Assembly: GCA_018376445.1 (NCBI GenBank)
Contig: JAHABL010000006.1
Location: 62,001-126,000, forward strand
Direction of reading: 5' to 3'
From: Mycobacteriales bacterium
GTDB lineage: Bacteria; Actinomycetota; Actinomycetes; Mycobacteriales; Mycobacteriaceae
Length of the DNA stretch: 64,000 bases
Below are positions 42,260 through 51,722 of the stretch, piece after piece. The notes below the pieces were generated by a model. That model saw only the letters and a program-made list of their open reading frames with translations. It was not told where the DNA came from and did no database searches. The position numbers and the translations under genes are program-made. The first letter of the stretch is position 1, and every line of letters begins with the position of its first letter.

Positions 42260-43681
42260 ATGACCCGACCTATTCGCGTCGCCATCATTGGTTCTGGCCC
42301 TGCCGGCATTTACGCCTCGGACTGCCTCATGAAGTCCGCCGCCGCCCAGGACCCCGGCGTGAGTATTGACATCCTCGAACGCATGCCCGCCCCCTTCGGA
42401 CTCATCCGCTACGGTGTCGCCCCCGACCACCCGCGCATCAAGGGCATCGTCAGCTCCCTGCACCAGGTCCTCAACAAGCCTCAGGTGCGCTTCTTCGGCA
42501 ACGTAGAGTTCGGCACCGACGCCACCCTAGACGACCTGCTCCAGTACTACGACGGCGTCATCTTCGCCACCGGCGCCAAAGCAGACCGCGCCCTCGACAT
42601 CCCCGGCATCGACCTGGACGGCTCCTTCGGGGCAGCCGAATTCGTCGCCTGGTACGACGGTCAGCCGGAATTCCCCCGCGAGTGGCCCCTCGAGGCCGAA
42701 AAGGTCGCCGTGGTTGGTGTCGGCAACGTCTCCCTAGACGTCTCCCGCATCCTCGGCAAGACCGCCGAAGAACTCCTCGTCACCGAGATCCCCGACAACG
42801 TCTACGCGGGTCTCAAAGCATCCAAGGTGAAGGAAGTCCACGTCTTCGGCCGTCGCGGCCCCGCCCAGGCCAAGTACACCCCGGTTGAACTGCGCGAACT
42901 CGACCACTCTCCCAACGTCCAGGTACTCGTCGACCCCGAGGACATCGACTACGACGAAGCATCCGAGGAAGCCCGCCGCGCCGCCAAGGCAACCGATATG
43001 GTGTGCACCACCCTCGAGAACTACGCCATGCGTGACGAGGACCCCAACCCGAACATCCGCAAGATCTACATTCACCTCTTCGAATCGCCCGTAGAAATCC
43101 TGGGCGAAAACGGCAAGGTCGTAGGGCTCCGCACCGAACGCATGGAGCTCAACGGACAGGGCGGCGTCACCGGCACCGGCAAGATGACGGACTGGGAGGT
43201 CGGCCAGGTTTACCGCGCGGTCGGCTACCTGTCCTCTGCTCTGCCCGGCATCCCCTTCAACCACACGTTGGGCACTATCGACAATGTGGCGGGACGCGTC
43301 ATCGACCAGACCGGTGAACACATTGCCCCGCTGTACACCACTGGCTGGGTGAAGCGTGGCCCGGTGGGCCTCATCGGCAACACCAAGTCCGACGCTAACG
43401 AGACCGTGCAGAACCTGCTGGACGATTGGGCCAGCGGCAAGCTGAACGAGCCTGCCCACCCGGCTCCCGAAGAGGCCGAGGCCTGGCTGGATAGCCTGCC
43501 GAAGAAGGTCACCGACTGGTCCGGCTGGTACCGTCTGGATGCCCACGAGAAGCGGCGCGGCGCAGAAGAAGGCCGCGAGCGGAAGAAGATCGTGGAGTGG
43601 GAAGAGATGGTTGAGGCTGCTCACGACATGGATATTGAGGACGAAGCCCAAGCTAACCGCCAAGGCAAGGGCGCACGCTAA
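42260..43681 (+). CDS. fprA: Ferredoxin/flavodoxin-NADP+ reductase (FprA/adrenodoxin-reductase type)
   Basis: A 473-residue flavoprotein of the adrenodoxin-reductase family (Mtb FprA type) that moves electrons between NADPH and ferredoxin. FAD motif VAIIGSGPAGIYASDCL at the N-terminus, the family-typical PFGLIRYGVAPDHPRIKG, NADP motif VVGVGNVSLDVSRIL, FGRRGPAQAKYTPVELREL, and the C-terminal GWVKRGPVGLIGNTKSDANET. Start at 42260 is chosen over a GTG two codons upstream. The iron box upstream implies derepression under iron limitation, consistent with a role in iron release or Fe-S metabolism. Confidence 0.94.
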   Translation: MTRPIRVAIIGSGPAGIYASDCLMKSAAAQDPGVSIDILERMPAPFGLIRYGVAPDHPRIKGIVSSLHQVLNKPQVRFFGNVEFGTDATLDDLLQYYDGVIFATGAKADRALDIPGIDLDGSFGAAEFVAWYDGQPEFPREWPLEAEKVAVVGVGNVSLDVSRILGKTAEELLVTEIPDNVYAGLKASKVKEVHVFGRRGPAQAKYTPVELRELDHSPNVQVLVDPEDIDYDEASEEARRAAKATDMVCTTLENYAMRDEDPNPNIRKIYIHLFESPVEILGENGKVVGLRTERMELNGQGGVTGTGKMTDWEVGQVYRAVGYLSSALPGIPFNHTLGTIDNVAGRVIDQTGEHIAPLYTTGWVKRGPVGLIGNTKSDANETVQNLLDDWASGKLNEPAHPAPEEAEAWLDSLPKKVTDWSGWYRLDAHEKRRGAEEGRERKKIVEWEEMVEAAHDMDIEDEAQANRQGKGAR

Positions 43682-43724
43682 CAGCATTTCCACCAGACAT
43701 CTCTCATCAGTGAAGGAGCGAGAT

Positions 43725-44279
43725 ATGACTACTGCTGTTGTTGTTCTTATTGATGGTTTCGAGGAGATTGAAGCTCTGGCCACCGTGGATATTCTGCGGC
43801 GCGGCGGAGTGGACGTCACCACCGCTTCCCTGACCGATTCACAGGTGGTGACGGGTGGCCACAACATTCCGGTACAGGCGGACGCAATGTTCGCCGACGT
43901 GGATGCGCAGGGCGCGGATGTGCTCATCATCCCCGGTGGTACCACCGCATTCGACGATCACGAAGGCCTAAAGAAGGAAGTCGTGGCCCGCGCAGAGGCC
44001 GACAAGTATGTGGCCGCGATCTGCGCTGCCCCCATGGTGCTGGGTGGGCTGGGCTTGCTGAAGGGCAAGAACGCAACCTGCTACCCGGGTTTCGAGAAGT
44101 ACTGCGAGGGTGCAGTCATTCTGGATGCTCCCGCGGTGGTGGATGGCAAGATCATCACCGGCCATGGCCCCGGCTGGGCGCTGGAGTTCGCGCTGTCTAT
44201 TCTGGCTGAGGTGGTCTCGGTGGAGAAGTCGGCCGAGGTTCGCAGTGGACTGCTGCTGGATGGCCCCAACGTTCCCTAG
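43725..44279 (+). CDS. DJ-1/PfpI family protein
   Basis: A 184-residue single-domain protein of the DJ-1 (YajL/ThiJ) group. It has the nucleophile-elbow Cys in AAICAAPMVLG, the partner Glu in GFEEIEA, and LIIPGGTTAF and NATCYPGFEK conserved in YajL/DJ-1. These proteins act as stress-response chaperones, glyoxalase-like or deglycase enzymes; the exact activity is debated. AAGGAG lies 7 nt before the ATG. It follows fprA by 43 nt and may share its iron-regulated transcript. Confidence 0.9.
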   Translation: MTTAVVVLIDGFEEIEALATVDILRRGGVDVTTASLTDSQVVTGGHNIPVQADAMFADVDAQGADVLIIPGGTTAFDDHEGLKKEVVARAEADKYVAAICAAPMVLGGLGLLKGKNATCYPGFEKYCEGAVILDAPAVVDGKIITGHGPGWALEFALSILAEVVSVEKSAEVRSGLLLDGPNVP

Positions 44280-44364
44280 CAGAGCTTCTCACAGAGCGCC
44301 GAACGGAGATCCATCCTGATCCGGTGCCCTTCGCGCGCCGCCGTCCTGATAGCTTCATCACCAT

Positions 44365-44396
44365 ACGACCCTGGTAGCACATGCTGCCAGGGTCGT
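44365..44396. terminator. Hairpin between DJ-1 gene and recR
   Basis: ACGACCCTGG (44365-44374) pairs with CCAGGGTCGT (44387-44396), followed by TTTG on the plus strand. Probable bidirectional terminator between convergent units. Confidence 0.65.
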
Positions 44397-44452
44397 TTGT
44401 GGTTGGGTGCGGAGAGTGCGGAGCGGGGGTGGTTAAGGGCCGCTCGCCGTGC

Positions 44453-45085
44453 TTAGAGGATGCTGCGGCGCCCTTGGAGGGCACGGCCGAGGGTGAGTTC
44501 GTCGGCGAACTCGATGTCCCCACCCATGGACAGGCCGGTGGCCAGGCGGGTGATGGTGAGGTCGGGGAAGTCTTTGAGGATGCGGGCCAGGTAGCTGGCG
44601 GTGGCTTCGCCGACGGTATTGGGGTTGGTGGCCAGGATTACTTCGCTGATGTGGATAGTGGTGGGGTCCCCGTTGTGGTCTTCAACGGGCTGGCCGATGC
44701 GGGTGAGGAGGTTGCGGATGTTGAGTTGGTCGGGGCCGATGCCTTTAAGGGGGTCGAGTGCGCCACCGAGGACGTGGTAGCGGCCATGGAATTCGCGGGT
44801 GCGTTCAATGGCTTGCACGTCTTTGGATTCTTCGACGACGCAGATGACGTCGAGGTCTCGTTTGGGGTCGGCGCAGATGCTGCAGGTGTCGGTTTCGGAG
44901 ACGTTGCCGCAGATGTGGCAGTAGGTGACGCCGTTGCGGAGGGCGGCAACGGCATTGGCAAGGCGGTCGATAGTCTCTGGCTCTTGGTTGAGGAGGTGGA
45001 AGGCGATGCGTTGGGCGCCTTTGGGCCCGACTCCGGGGAGACGTCCGAGCTCGTCGATGAGGTTTTGGACGGGTCCTTCGTACAC
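44453..45085 (-). CDS. recR: Recombination mediator RecR
   Basis: A 210-residue protein of the RecFOR pathway that loads RecA at gaps. The N-terminal HhH segment is LIDELGRLPGVGPKGAQRIA, the zinc finger is CHICGNVSETDTCSIC, and the Toprim domain begins ICVVEESKDV and contains GGALDPLKGIGPDQL. GTG start overlaps the dnaX stop by 1 nt, with GGAGG 8 nt upstream. The small gene ybaB/ebfC that usually lies between dnaX and recR is absent. Confidence 0.96.
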   Translation of the reverse strand: MYEGPVQNLIDELGRLPGVGPKGAQRIAFHLLNQEPETIDRLANAVAALRNGVTYCHICGNVSETDTCSICADPKRDLDVICVVEESKDVQAIERTREFHGRYHVLGGALDPLKGIGPDQLNIRNLLTRIGQPVEDHNGDPTTIHISEVILATNPNTVGEATASYLARILKDFPDLTITRLATGLSMGGDIEFADELTLGRALQGRRSIL

Positions 45086-47415
45086 TACTTATCCTCCAAG
45101 AGCGTGGCGCCCAGGGTTTCTTGCAGGCGTTCAATGGCGATGTCGACGGCGCTGCGGTGGTCGAGATTCTGCTGGGTGGGGTCGGCGGCGTCGGCCAACA
45201 TTTCGGCCAGGGCGTCCTCGTCGCTGGAGCCGCTGTCCTCCGTCTGCCCACTGGGAACCTGCCCACTGGGAACCTGACCGCTGGGTGGCGGATCACTGGA
45301 TGACGGATCACTGTGCGACGGCATACCGGGGGCGGGTGCAGCACCGTTCGCGGGTGCCGCACTACCGGCTGGTGTGGTGACGGCCTGCGGGCCGGTGGGG
45401 GTGCCGGCTGCTGAGGTTGCGGTGGCGGGGGCAGCCTTGCTGGAGCGCCGAGGGACCTTCGGCGCGGTGAACTTATGGGCTTTTCCCGCTGTCCCGCCCC
45501 CGTTCTGGGGTGCGGGGGAGTTGGCGGCTCCGCGGGCGGCATCCTGGCCGGTGAGGCAACGCACATGCACCTGCACACCCATTGTTTGGGCGATTGCCTC
45601 GGTGAGGATAGTGAGGTGACGTGGTTCGTTGATGCGGCTGACCAGTGGGCCAGAGGTGTGGCTGATGGACAGTTGGGCACTGTCGGGCTGGTAGTCGATG
45701 ACGCGGGCGGTGGCCAGCATGACGTCGAGGGTGCGGGAGGCAGGCCGGACAGCGTTGCGGATGGCGACCCACTGGGAGGAGAAATCCTCTGCCGTGAAGT
45801 CGGCGGCAGCAACCGCAGCGGGGGACGCCTGCTCTTCTGGCGTACTGGACGCGGGAGCTGATGCGGGAGCTGATGTAGCAGCCGCAGAAGCCGTCGCGGC
45901 CTCTTCCGAGGGTTCATTAGCGGGTTCAGGGGTGACGGGGGCCCGCCGCGGGGAGGCACCACTACTTCTCTGCAGGTCGGCACTGGTACTCCCCTGCTGG
46001 GAGGCAGCCTTCTTCTTGGCTTGACGCTCCGCCATCAGGGCGCGGGCGCGGGCGGCACCTTCGGCAGCACTATGGGCGGCCTCGGCTCGGGACACCCGGG
46101 GGGCGGGCGAATCCTCCTCCGGGGCGGCGAAGCCCACAGGTTCGACTCCTCCGTCACCGGCCATATCGCCGGCATCCCCCGTGACCATCGCAGTGGCGGT
46201 GCCGTCACCCTGCCGAGCAGCATCAGCAGACTGCGGTACCGAAGAGGTGGGGGAAATCCGTGACCCCACACCACGTTCCAGCTGCTCTACCCGCTGTAGC
46301 AGCGCCTCGTAGGAGTCGTCGACGGCGGGCAGCAGCATCCGGGCAGCCATAATCTCCAGCAACAGCCGCGGGGAGGTGGCACCGCGCATGTCATTGAGGC
46401 CGGTGCTCAGTACATCGGCGAAGCGGGTGGCGGTGGCGGGGCCAAGTTCCTTCGCCTGGGCGAGCATCCGCTCCATCTGGTCGGCGGGGGCATCAACCAG
46501 CCCAGAATCCGCCGCGTCCTGCACGGACTGCAGCATAATGAGGTCGCGGAAGCGGTCCAGCAGGTCGCTGGTGAAACGGCGCGGGTCGTGCCCAGCAGAA
46601 ATAACACGCTCGATGGTGCTGAACATGCCCGGCCGGTCCGCCGTAGCCAAGGCCTCCACCGCATCATCAATTAGGGCAATGTCGGTGGCCCCCAGGAGTG
46701 CCAGCGCATTGTGGTAGGTAATGCCCTCGGACCCAGACCCGGCCAACAGCTGATCCAGCACCGACAGTGCGTCACGTGGGGAGCCGCCACCGGCACGAAT
46801 AACCAGCGGGTAGACCGCCGGATCCACCTTCACCCCTTCCTGCTCGCAGATACGCTCCAACAGGCCGCGCATGGCGTTGGGAGCGAGCAGGCGGAACGGA
46901 TAGTGGTGCGTACGAGACTTAATAGTGGGGAGGACCTTCTCCGGCTCCGTGGTGGCGAAGATAAAAATGAGGTGCTCCGGCGGCTCCTCCACGATCTTCA
47001 GCAGGGCGTTGAAGCCAGCGGAGGTGACCATATGCGCCTCGTCAATGATGAAGACGCGGTAGCGGGACTCGGCGGGGGCGTAGAAGGCGCGGTCGCGCAG
47101 GTCGCGGGCATCATCCACACCTCCGTGGGAGGCGGCATCCAGCTCGGTGACGTCGAGGTTGCCGGAACCGCCCGGCGCCAATGCGAGGCAGGAGGGGCAC
47201 TTCCCGCAGGGAGTGCTGGTGGGGCCTTCAGCGCAGTTGAGGGAGCGGGCGAGGATGCGGGCGGAGGAGGTTTTACCGGTACCGCGTGGGCCGGAGAACA
47301 AGTAGGCATGGTTAATGTGGCCGCTGTCCAGGGCCTGCATCAGCGGTTCAGTTACATGCTCTTGCCCGACTACTTCCGCGAAGGTAGCGGGACGGTACTT
47401 ATGGTAAAGCGCCAC
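45085..47415 (-). CDS. dnaX: DNA polymerase III subunit gamma/tau
   Basis: A 776-residue clamp-loader ATPase. AAA+ motifs in order: YRPATFAEVVGQEHV, Walker A SGPRGTGKTSSARI, the zinc-binding region CAEGPTSTPCGKCPSC, Walker B FIIDEAHM, sensor 1 FATTEPEKV and the arginine-finger region. Domains II-III follow to about residue 370, then a long Ala/Pro/Ser-rich linker and a C-terminal tau-like part; near the C-terminus the coding DNA repeats the PSGQV unit three times. GTG start with TAGGCT 7 nt upstream suggests a leaderless transcript. Operon dnaX-recR. Confidence 0.95.
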   Translation of the reverse strand: MALYHKYRPATFAEVVGQEHVTEPLMQALDSGHINHAYLFSGPRGTGKTSSARILARSLNCAEGPTSTPCGKCPSCLALAPGGSGNLDVTELDAASHGGVDDARDLRDRAFYAPAESRYRVFIIDEAHMVTSAGFNALLKIVEEPPEHLIFIFATTEPEKVLPTIKSRTHHYPFRLLAPNAMRGLLERICEQEGVKVDPAVYPLVIRAGGGSPRDALSVLDQLLAGSGSEGITYHNALALLGATDIALIDDAVEALATADRPGMFSTIERVISAGHDPRRFTSDLLDRFRDLIMLQSVQDAADSGLVDAPADQMERMLAQAKELGPATATRFADVLSTGLNDMRGATSPRLLLEIMAARMLLPAVDDSYEALLQRVEQLERGVGSRISPTSSVPQSADAARQGDGTATAMVTGDAGDMAGDGGVEPVGFAAPEEDSPAPRVSRAEAAHSAAEGAARARALMAERQAKKKAASQQGSTSADLQRSSGASPRRAPVTPEPANEPSEEAATASAAATSAPASAPASSTPEEQASPAAVAAADFTAEDFSSQWVAIRNAVRPASRTLDVMLATARVIDYQPDSAQLSISHTSGPLVSRINEPRHLTILTEAIAQTMGVQVHVRCLTGQDAARGAANSPAPQNGGGTAGKAHKFTAPKVPRRSSKAAPATATSAAGTPTGPQAVTTPAGSAAPANGAAPAPGMPSHSDPSSSDPPPSGQVPSGQVPSGQTEDSGSSDEDALAEMLADAADPTQQNLDHRSAVDIAIERLQETLGATLLEDK

Positions 47416-47668
47416 GCATTAGAGCCTACCCGGCTGGTGCGACAAACGGGATTATTAGGGTTGCCGGCCTCGCCACCTGGGCTTTAGCCGGCACCGTCAC
47501 CGGCCAAAAATTTTTTAAAGTTTTTTCAAAAGGTGCCGAAAGCACTGTTACCGCAGGTGGAATAGGGTTTTTAGGGGTTGATGGGTCCCTGTGGGGAAAG
47601 TAGCTCCCCCATGAGCCGCACACATCCTCCATACTGTGCGCACTTCTAGACCACCCAGGAGTAAAAGC
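47416..47668. other. Divergent spacer upstream of dnaX and the MinD-like gene
   Basis: About 250 nt. It contains an AT-rich block at 47506-47532 (AAAAATTTTTTAAAGTTTTTTC) within GC-rich flanks and TACTGT near 47632 as a possible -10 for the plus-strand gene. No RNA gene recognised. Confidence 0.35.
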
Positions 47669-49168
47669 ATGGTTTATTCAGGATTCGGTGGCGAGCAACA
47701 GAATGCCCAGCCCACACCACCCAGCGGCGAGACCTCTCCTCTCTCCGCCTACCCGCCAGCCCCCGACGGGTCTCCTACCGCTCCCGACGGCTCCCCTACA
47801 GCCCCCGACGAGTTTCCCGCAGCTCCCCCAGTTAATCCTGAACCCGCCGAACGTCCCTTCCTCCTCCCCGACGACGTTGACGAACCGGCCCCCTTCCCCG
47901 ACTCATTCGAAGCCGCCTTCCCGGCCGCGCACAAAAACACCACGCCCCCGCCCTTCGTCAACCCCTACACCCCTTACCTGGGAGGCGACGGTTTCCCCGG
48001 TAGCACCGGTGCCCCCGGCATGGGGGACGTCCCCGCGGGCAACATGGCCGGCACGGGAGGCATAGCCAGCATGGGAGCCATGGGAGCCATGGGAGGCCCC
48101 ACAAGTGCGTTAGGTGTCGGCATGCCCGGAACCACCCCGCCGGGTGGACTGAATCCGCTCTCCCCCACCTCCACCACCGGAGCTGCCAACAACACCGTCA
48201 ACAACCTGCAGCTGCTACAACAGAAGAAAGCCACGCCCCGCTCGGGCTGGCGCAAATTCATCTACAAGGCCACCGGCGGCGCCATCAACCCCGGCCCCTC
48301 CTCAGACGAGAAAGAGCTGGAGGCGCTGGAAGAGCGCGTCCGCCAACCTGTCCGCGGAGACTACCGCATTGCCTGCCTGTCCCTGAAGGGCGGCGTCGGC
48401 AAAACCACCACCACTATTGGCTTGGGTTCCACCTTCGCATCCCTACGCGGCGACCGCATTATTGCTATCGACGCGAACCCGGACTTGGGCACCCTCGCCC
48501 AGCGTGTCCCCCAGCAGACCAACTCAACGGTCCGCGACCTCCTGGAGGACCCATCCATCCGCCGCTACTCCGATGTGCGCGCCCACACTTCACAGGCCCG
48601 CTCCCGCCTGGAAGTGCTGGCCTCGGAATCCGATCCGGCAATTAGCGAAGCGTTCTCGGAGCGAGACTACCGCCGCACCATCGACATTCTGCAATCCTTC
48701 TACAACATCATTCTCACCGACTGCGGTACCGGCCTGATGCATGACGCTATGCGCGGCGTGCTCGACCTGGCCGATTCCCTGGTGCTGGTCTCGTCACCCG
48801 CCATTGACGGTGCACGAAGCGCCTGGGCCACTCTAAATTGGTTGGACGCCCACGGCTACCAGCATTTGGTGGAGCGCACCGTGGTGGCGATCTGCTCCAG
48901 CCGGGCCGGCTCCGCCAGCATTGATATGGACCAGCTGCGGGCAACGTTCAACCAGCGCTGCGCCGCCGTCCACCTGATTCCCTTCGATGAGCATCTGGCG
49001 GAGGGCGCAGAGGTGGATATTGACCAGATGAGTAAGGGCGCCTGCCGCGCCTTCATTGAGCTTGCCGCTTCCGTGGCGGACGGGTTTTCACAAACTCTCG
49101 TCCCGTCCAGTGTGAACCGGCGGGAGAAGCATCACCCGGAGGGACCAGCCACTACCATGCACCCTTAG
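47669..49168 (+). CDS. MinD/ParA-like ATPase with Pro-rich N-terminal half
   Basis: A 499-residue protein. Residues 1-235 are Pro/Gly/Ala-rich and probably disordered. The C-terminal 260 residues form a deviant Walker ATPase: CLSLKGGVGKTTTTIGLGS (signature Lys), IIAIDANPDLGTLAQ (A'), NIILTDCGTGLMHDAM (Walker B region) and a C-terminal helix. The plan (Pro-rich N-terminus, SLKGGVGKTT ATPase) resembles ESX/type VII-associated ATPases such as EspI (Rv3876), but no type VII genes are nearby, so a partitioning or envelope-positioning role is equally open. AGGAG lies 8 nt before the ATG. Confidence 0.82.
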   Translation: MVYSGFGGEQQNAQPTPPSGETSPLSAYPPAPDGSPTAPDGSPTAPDEFPAAPPVNPEPAERPFLLPDDVDEPAPFPDSFEAAFPAAHKNTTPPPFVNPYTPYLGGDGFPGSTGAPGMGDVPAGNMAGTGGIASMGAMGAMGGPTSALGVGMPGTTPPGGLNPLSPTSTTGAANNTVNNLQLLQQKKATPRSGWRKFIYKATGGAINPGPSSDEKELEALEERVRQPVRGDYRIACLSLKGGVGKTTTTIGLGSTFASLRGDRIIAIDANPDLGTLAQRVPQQTNSTVRDLLEDPSIRRYSDVRAHTSQARSRLEVLASESDPAISEAFSERDYRRTIDILQSFYNIILTDCGTGLMHDAMRGVLDLADSLVLVSSPAIDGARSAWATLNWLDAHGYQHLVERTVVAICSSRAGSASIDMDQLRATFNQRCAAVHLIPFDEHLAEGAEVDIDQMSKGACRAFIELAASVADGFSQTLVPSSVNRREKHHPEGPATTMHP

Positions 49169-49189
49169 GCTGGCCCTTGGTGATGTGAG

Positions 49190-49229
49190 GAAAGCCCCGG
49201 TCATATTGGAGAGTACGACCGGGGCTTTC
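49190..49229 (+). terminator. Terminator after the MinD-like gene
   Basis: GAAAGCCCCGGTC (49190-49202) pairs with GACCGGGGCTTTC (49217-49229), a 13-bp perfect stem followed by TGCTATTTCTTT. Confidence 0.85.
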
Positions 49230-49270
49230 TGCTATTTCTTTATGTACTTGTGGGGGCTGCGTGAGTTGAG

Positions 49271-50548
49271 TTAGGCAGCGAGCGCCTTCTCGAGGGCGGC
49301 CTTCAGCACGCAGGTAGCAACACCATCCATAGCGACGGTGACCTCCTCCAGCGGGGGCAGGGAGGGGGCGAGACGGATGTTGGTCTCGTTCGGGTCCTCA
49401 CCCTTCGGGTAGGCAGAGCCGGCGCCGGTGAGCTTGATGCCAGCTTCGGCGGCGAGGGCAACGACGCGCTTGGCAGTACCGGGCACCACATTGAGGGAAA
49501 TGAAGTATCCACCCTTCGGCTCAGTCCAGGAGGCCACCTCGTACTCGCCCAGGCGATCGGCAAGGATCCGCTCCACCGCATCGAACTTGGGGGCGAGGAT
49601 GCCCTTGTGCTTCAGCATGTGGGCCTTAACGGCGGCAGCGTCACCGAAGAAACGGGCGTGGGCCAGCTGGTTGACCTTGTTCGGGCCAATTGTGGCGATA
49701 CCCAGGTACCTCTTGTACCAGGCCAGGTTGGCGGGGGAGGTGTTGAGGAAGCTCACACCAGCACCCGCGAAAGTGACCTTGGAGGAGGAGGTGAGCTGGA
49801 AGACGCGGCCCTCGTTGCCGGCGTCCGCAGCCATCTGCACGATCGGCAGAATCTCCGGGAACTCGTCGGTGAGGGTGTGGATGCAGTACGCGTTGTCCCA
49901 CATGATGGTGAAGTCGGGGGCGGCGGTCTTCATGGAGACCAGCTTCTCGGCCACCTCGCGGGAGGTGACGGCACCGTCCGGGTTGGCGAACACGGGAACG
50001 AGCCACATGCCCTTAATGGCAGGGTCGTTCGCGACGAGTTCAGCGATAGCGTCGGCATCGGGGCCGTCTTCGTTCATGGGGACCTGGATCATTTCGAAGC
50101 CCAGGGTCTCGGTGATGGCGAAGTGGCGGTCGTAGCCGGGGACAGGGCAGATCCACTTAAGGGTCTCTTCCTTCACCCACGGCTGGGGGCTGGTGGGGAG
50201 GCCGTGCAGCATGGCGAAGGTCAGCACGTAGTGCATGATCTCCAGGCTGGCATTGTTTTCGGAGATGATCTCCTCGACGGGAACTCCGAGGAGTTCGGCC
50301 CAGATGGCACGAATGGACTTCAGGCCAGCCAGGTTCCCGTAGTTTCGAATGTCGGTACCGTCTTCATCCTTGGTGGAGCCTTCACCGGGCAGCGTCAGGA
50401 GACCGTTGGAGAGGTCGAGCTGCTGGGCGGAAGGCTTACCGCGAGTGAGATCCAGTGCGAGGTTCTTGCCCTTAAATTCTTCGTAGCGGGCGTTGATCTC
50501 TTGGGAAAGAGCTTCCAGCTCTTCGCGGCTCATGGTCGACAGTGACAT
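49271..50548 (-). CDS. aspT: Aspartate aminotransferase, class I (AspT-like)
   Basis: A 425-residue PLP enzyme of the unusual subgroup found in Corynebacterium (AspT) rather than classical AspC. Motifs: LALDLTRGKPSAQQLDLS (substrate end), YGNLAGLKSIRAIWAELLGV, NNASLEIMHYVLTFAMLHG, the PLP lysine in FQLTSSSKVTFAGAG and ETNIRLAPSLPP with the C-terminal Arg. It interconverts aspartate and glutamate via oxaloacetate and 2-oxoglutarate. The frame runs upstream through the SRP RNA; ATG at 50548 has AGAAAGG 6 nt upstream. Confidence 0.92.
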   Translation of the reverse strand: MSLSTMSREELEALSQEINARYEEFKGKNLALDLTRGKPSAQQLDLSNGLLTLPGEGSTKDEDGTDIRNYGNLAGLKSIRAIWAELLGVPVEEIISENNASLEIMHYVLTFAMLHGLPTSPQPWVKEETLKWICPVPGYDRHFAITETLGFEMIQVPMNEDGPDADAIAELVANDPAIKGMWLVPVFANPDGAVTSREVAEKLVSMKTAAPDFTIMWDNAYCIHTLTDEFPEILPIVQMAADAGNEGRVFQLTSSSKVTFAGAGVSFLNTSPANLAWYKRYLGIATIGPNKVNQLAHARFFGDAAAVKAHMLKHKGILAPKFDAVERILADRLGEYEVASWTEPKGGYFISLNVVPGTAKRVVALAAEAGIKLTGAGSAYPKGEDPNETNIRLAPSLPPLEEVTVAMDGVATCVLKAALEKALAA

Positions 50549-50572
50549 GAGAGGCCTTTCTGAAAATGGGCA

Positions 50573-50670
50573 CAAAAAAGCGGGCCCCGCGCACCCGCCA
50601 GAGCCCGCTGACCCTTGCTGCCTTCCGGCCCTGGGGGGATTCACAGGATGGACGCCGCGCGGTGCCCACC
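50573..50670 (-). ncRNA. ffs: Signal recognition particle RNA (small, 4.5S type)
   Basis: On the minus strand the hallmark tetraloop and asymmetric loop segment appears as CCAGGGCCGGAAGGCAGCA followed by AGGGTCAGCGGGC; the flanking strands can pair (GGGCACCGCGC near 50668 with the GCGCGGGGCCCGC end near 50580). A TAAACT box lies just upstream (minus strand, near 50678), and a run of six T at the 3' end serves as terminator. It scaffolds Ffh for co-translational membrane targeting. Ends are approximate. Confidence 0.92.
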
Positions 50671-50835
50671 TATAGTTTAGCGGTTCTCCCCCATTCATGG
50701 GAATTCAAATCTGAGACAGCCCCCAGCGGGTGATCACTCACACCACCAGGGGCTGTTTCTCTGCGTGTGGTTACAGTTTACGCCTTTCCACAGAAAAACA
50801 AAGTTTCCTCTGCGCACGCGTCGCACCAGCACCCG

Positions 50836-51690
50836 TCACCCCACCGTGGACAACAACCATTCCCGCACCTCGTCCACCGTTTTCCCCCGCGCCAACTCAG
50901 AGCGGAGCGTCATCCCGCCGCCCCCGGCACGCTTCGCCAACCGCTCCCCGTGGGCATCCTGCATGAGCGGCACATGCCGATAGGTGACAGGTTCCACCCC
51001 CAACAGATGCGCCAGATACGCCTGCCGGGGGGCCGAGGACAGCAAGTCCGCCCCGCGCACCACCTGGTCCACGCCCTGGGCGGCATCATCCACCACCACA
51101 GCCAAGTTGTAGGCCCACACGCCATCACCCCGGCGCAGCACCACATCATCCACCACACCGGTGTAGGGCTGGGGATGGCCAGGCCGGGCACCGTCCACCG
51201 CACACTCCTCCCACACCGTCCACTCCGACACCTGCGCCCGCAAGCGCAGCGCGGGCTGGCGGAAATTATCGGAAGCCGCAAGCTGTGCACGTTTCGCGGC
51301 TCGTTGCTCCTCCGTCAGATCCCGGCAGGTGCCGGGGTAGGAGCCAGGTGGGGAATGGGGCGCCCGGGGAGCCTCCAGGATTTCCCGGCGGGAACAGTAG
51401 CACTCGTACACCAGCCCCTGGGCCGCCAGTTGGTCGACAGCTGCCTGGTAGGCGGCGTGACGCTGCGACTGCCACATTGTCTCGCCTTCCCACTCGATGC
51501 CCAGGGCGGCAAGGTCGGCGAGCTGCCGCTCCGCCACCTCCGCAGAGCAACGCTGCTGGTCCAGATCCTCCACACGCATGCGGAAACTGCGCCCTGTGCT
51601 GCGGGCGGCGTCATAGGCCAGCAGTGCAGTGCGCAGATTTCCTAGGTGGAGGTCCCCCGAAGGTGTGGGGGCGAAACGTCCAGCTCCCAT
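50836..51690 (-). CDS. gluQ: Glutamyl-Q tRNA(Asp) synthetase
   Basis: A 284-residue paralogue of the glutamyl-tRNA synthetase catalytic core that attaches glutamate to queuosine of tRNA(Asp) and lacks the anticodon domain. HIGH-like motif PTPSGDLHLGNLRTALL, MRVEDLDQQRC, the CYCSRREI zinc-like segment and the degenerate KMSKS motif GERLAKRAGG fit GluQRS. The track of upstream codons to 51921 is a shadow in the membrane-regulator gene. ATG at 51690 with TAGACT 7 nt upstream suggests a leaderless start. Confidence 0.92.
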   Translation of the reverse strand: MGAGRFAPTPSGDLHLGNLRTALLAYDAARSTGRSFRMRVEDLDQQRCSAEVAERQLADLAALGIEWEGETMWQSQRHAAYQAAVDQLAAQGLVYECYCSRREILEAPRAPHSPPGSYPGTCRDLTEEQRAAKRAQLAASDNFRQPALRLRAQVSEWTVWEECAVDGARPGHPQPYTGVVDDVVLRRGDGVWAYNLAVVVDDAAQGVDQVVRGADLLSSAPRQAYLAHLLGVEPVTYRHVPLMQDAHGERLAKRAGGGGMTLRSELARGKTVDEVREWLLSTVG

Positions 51691-51722
51691 GGAGTCGAGT
51701 CTACCGCGGGGCGAGACTGGAG

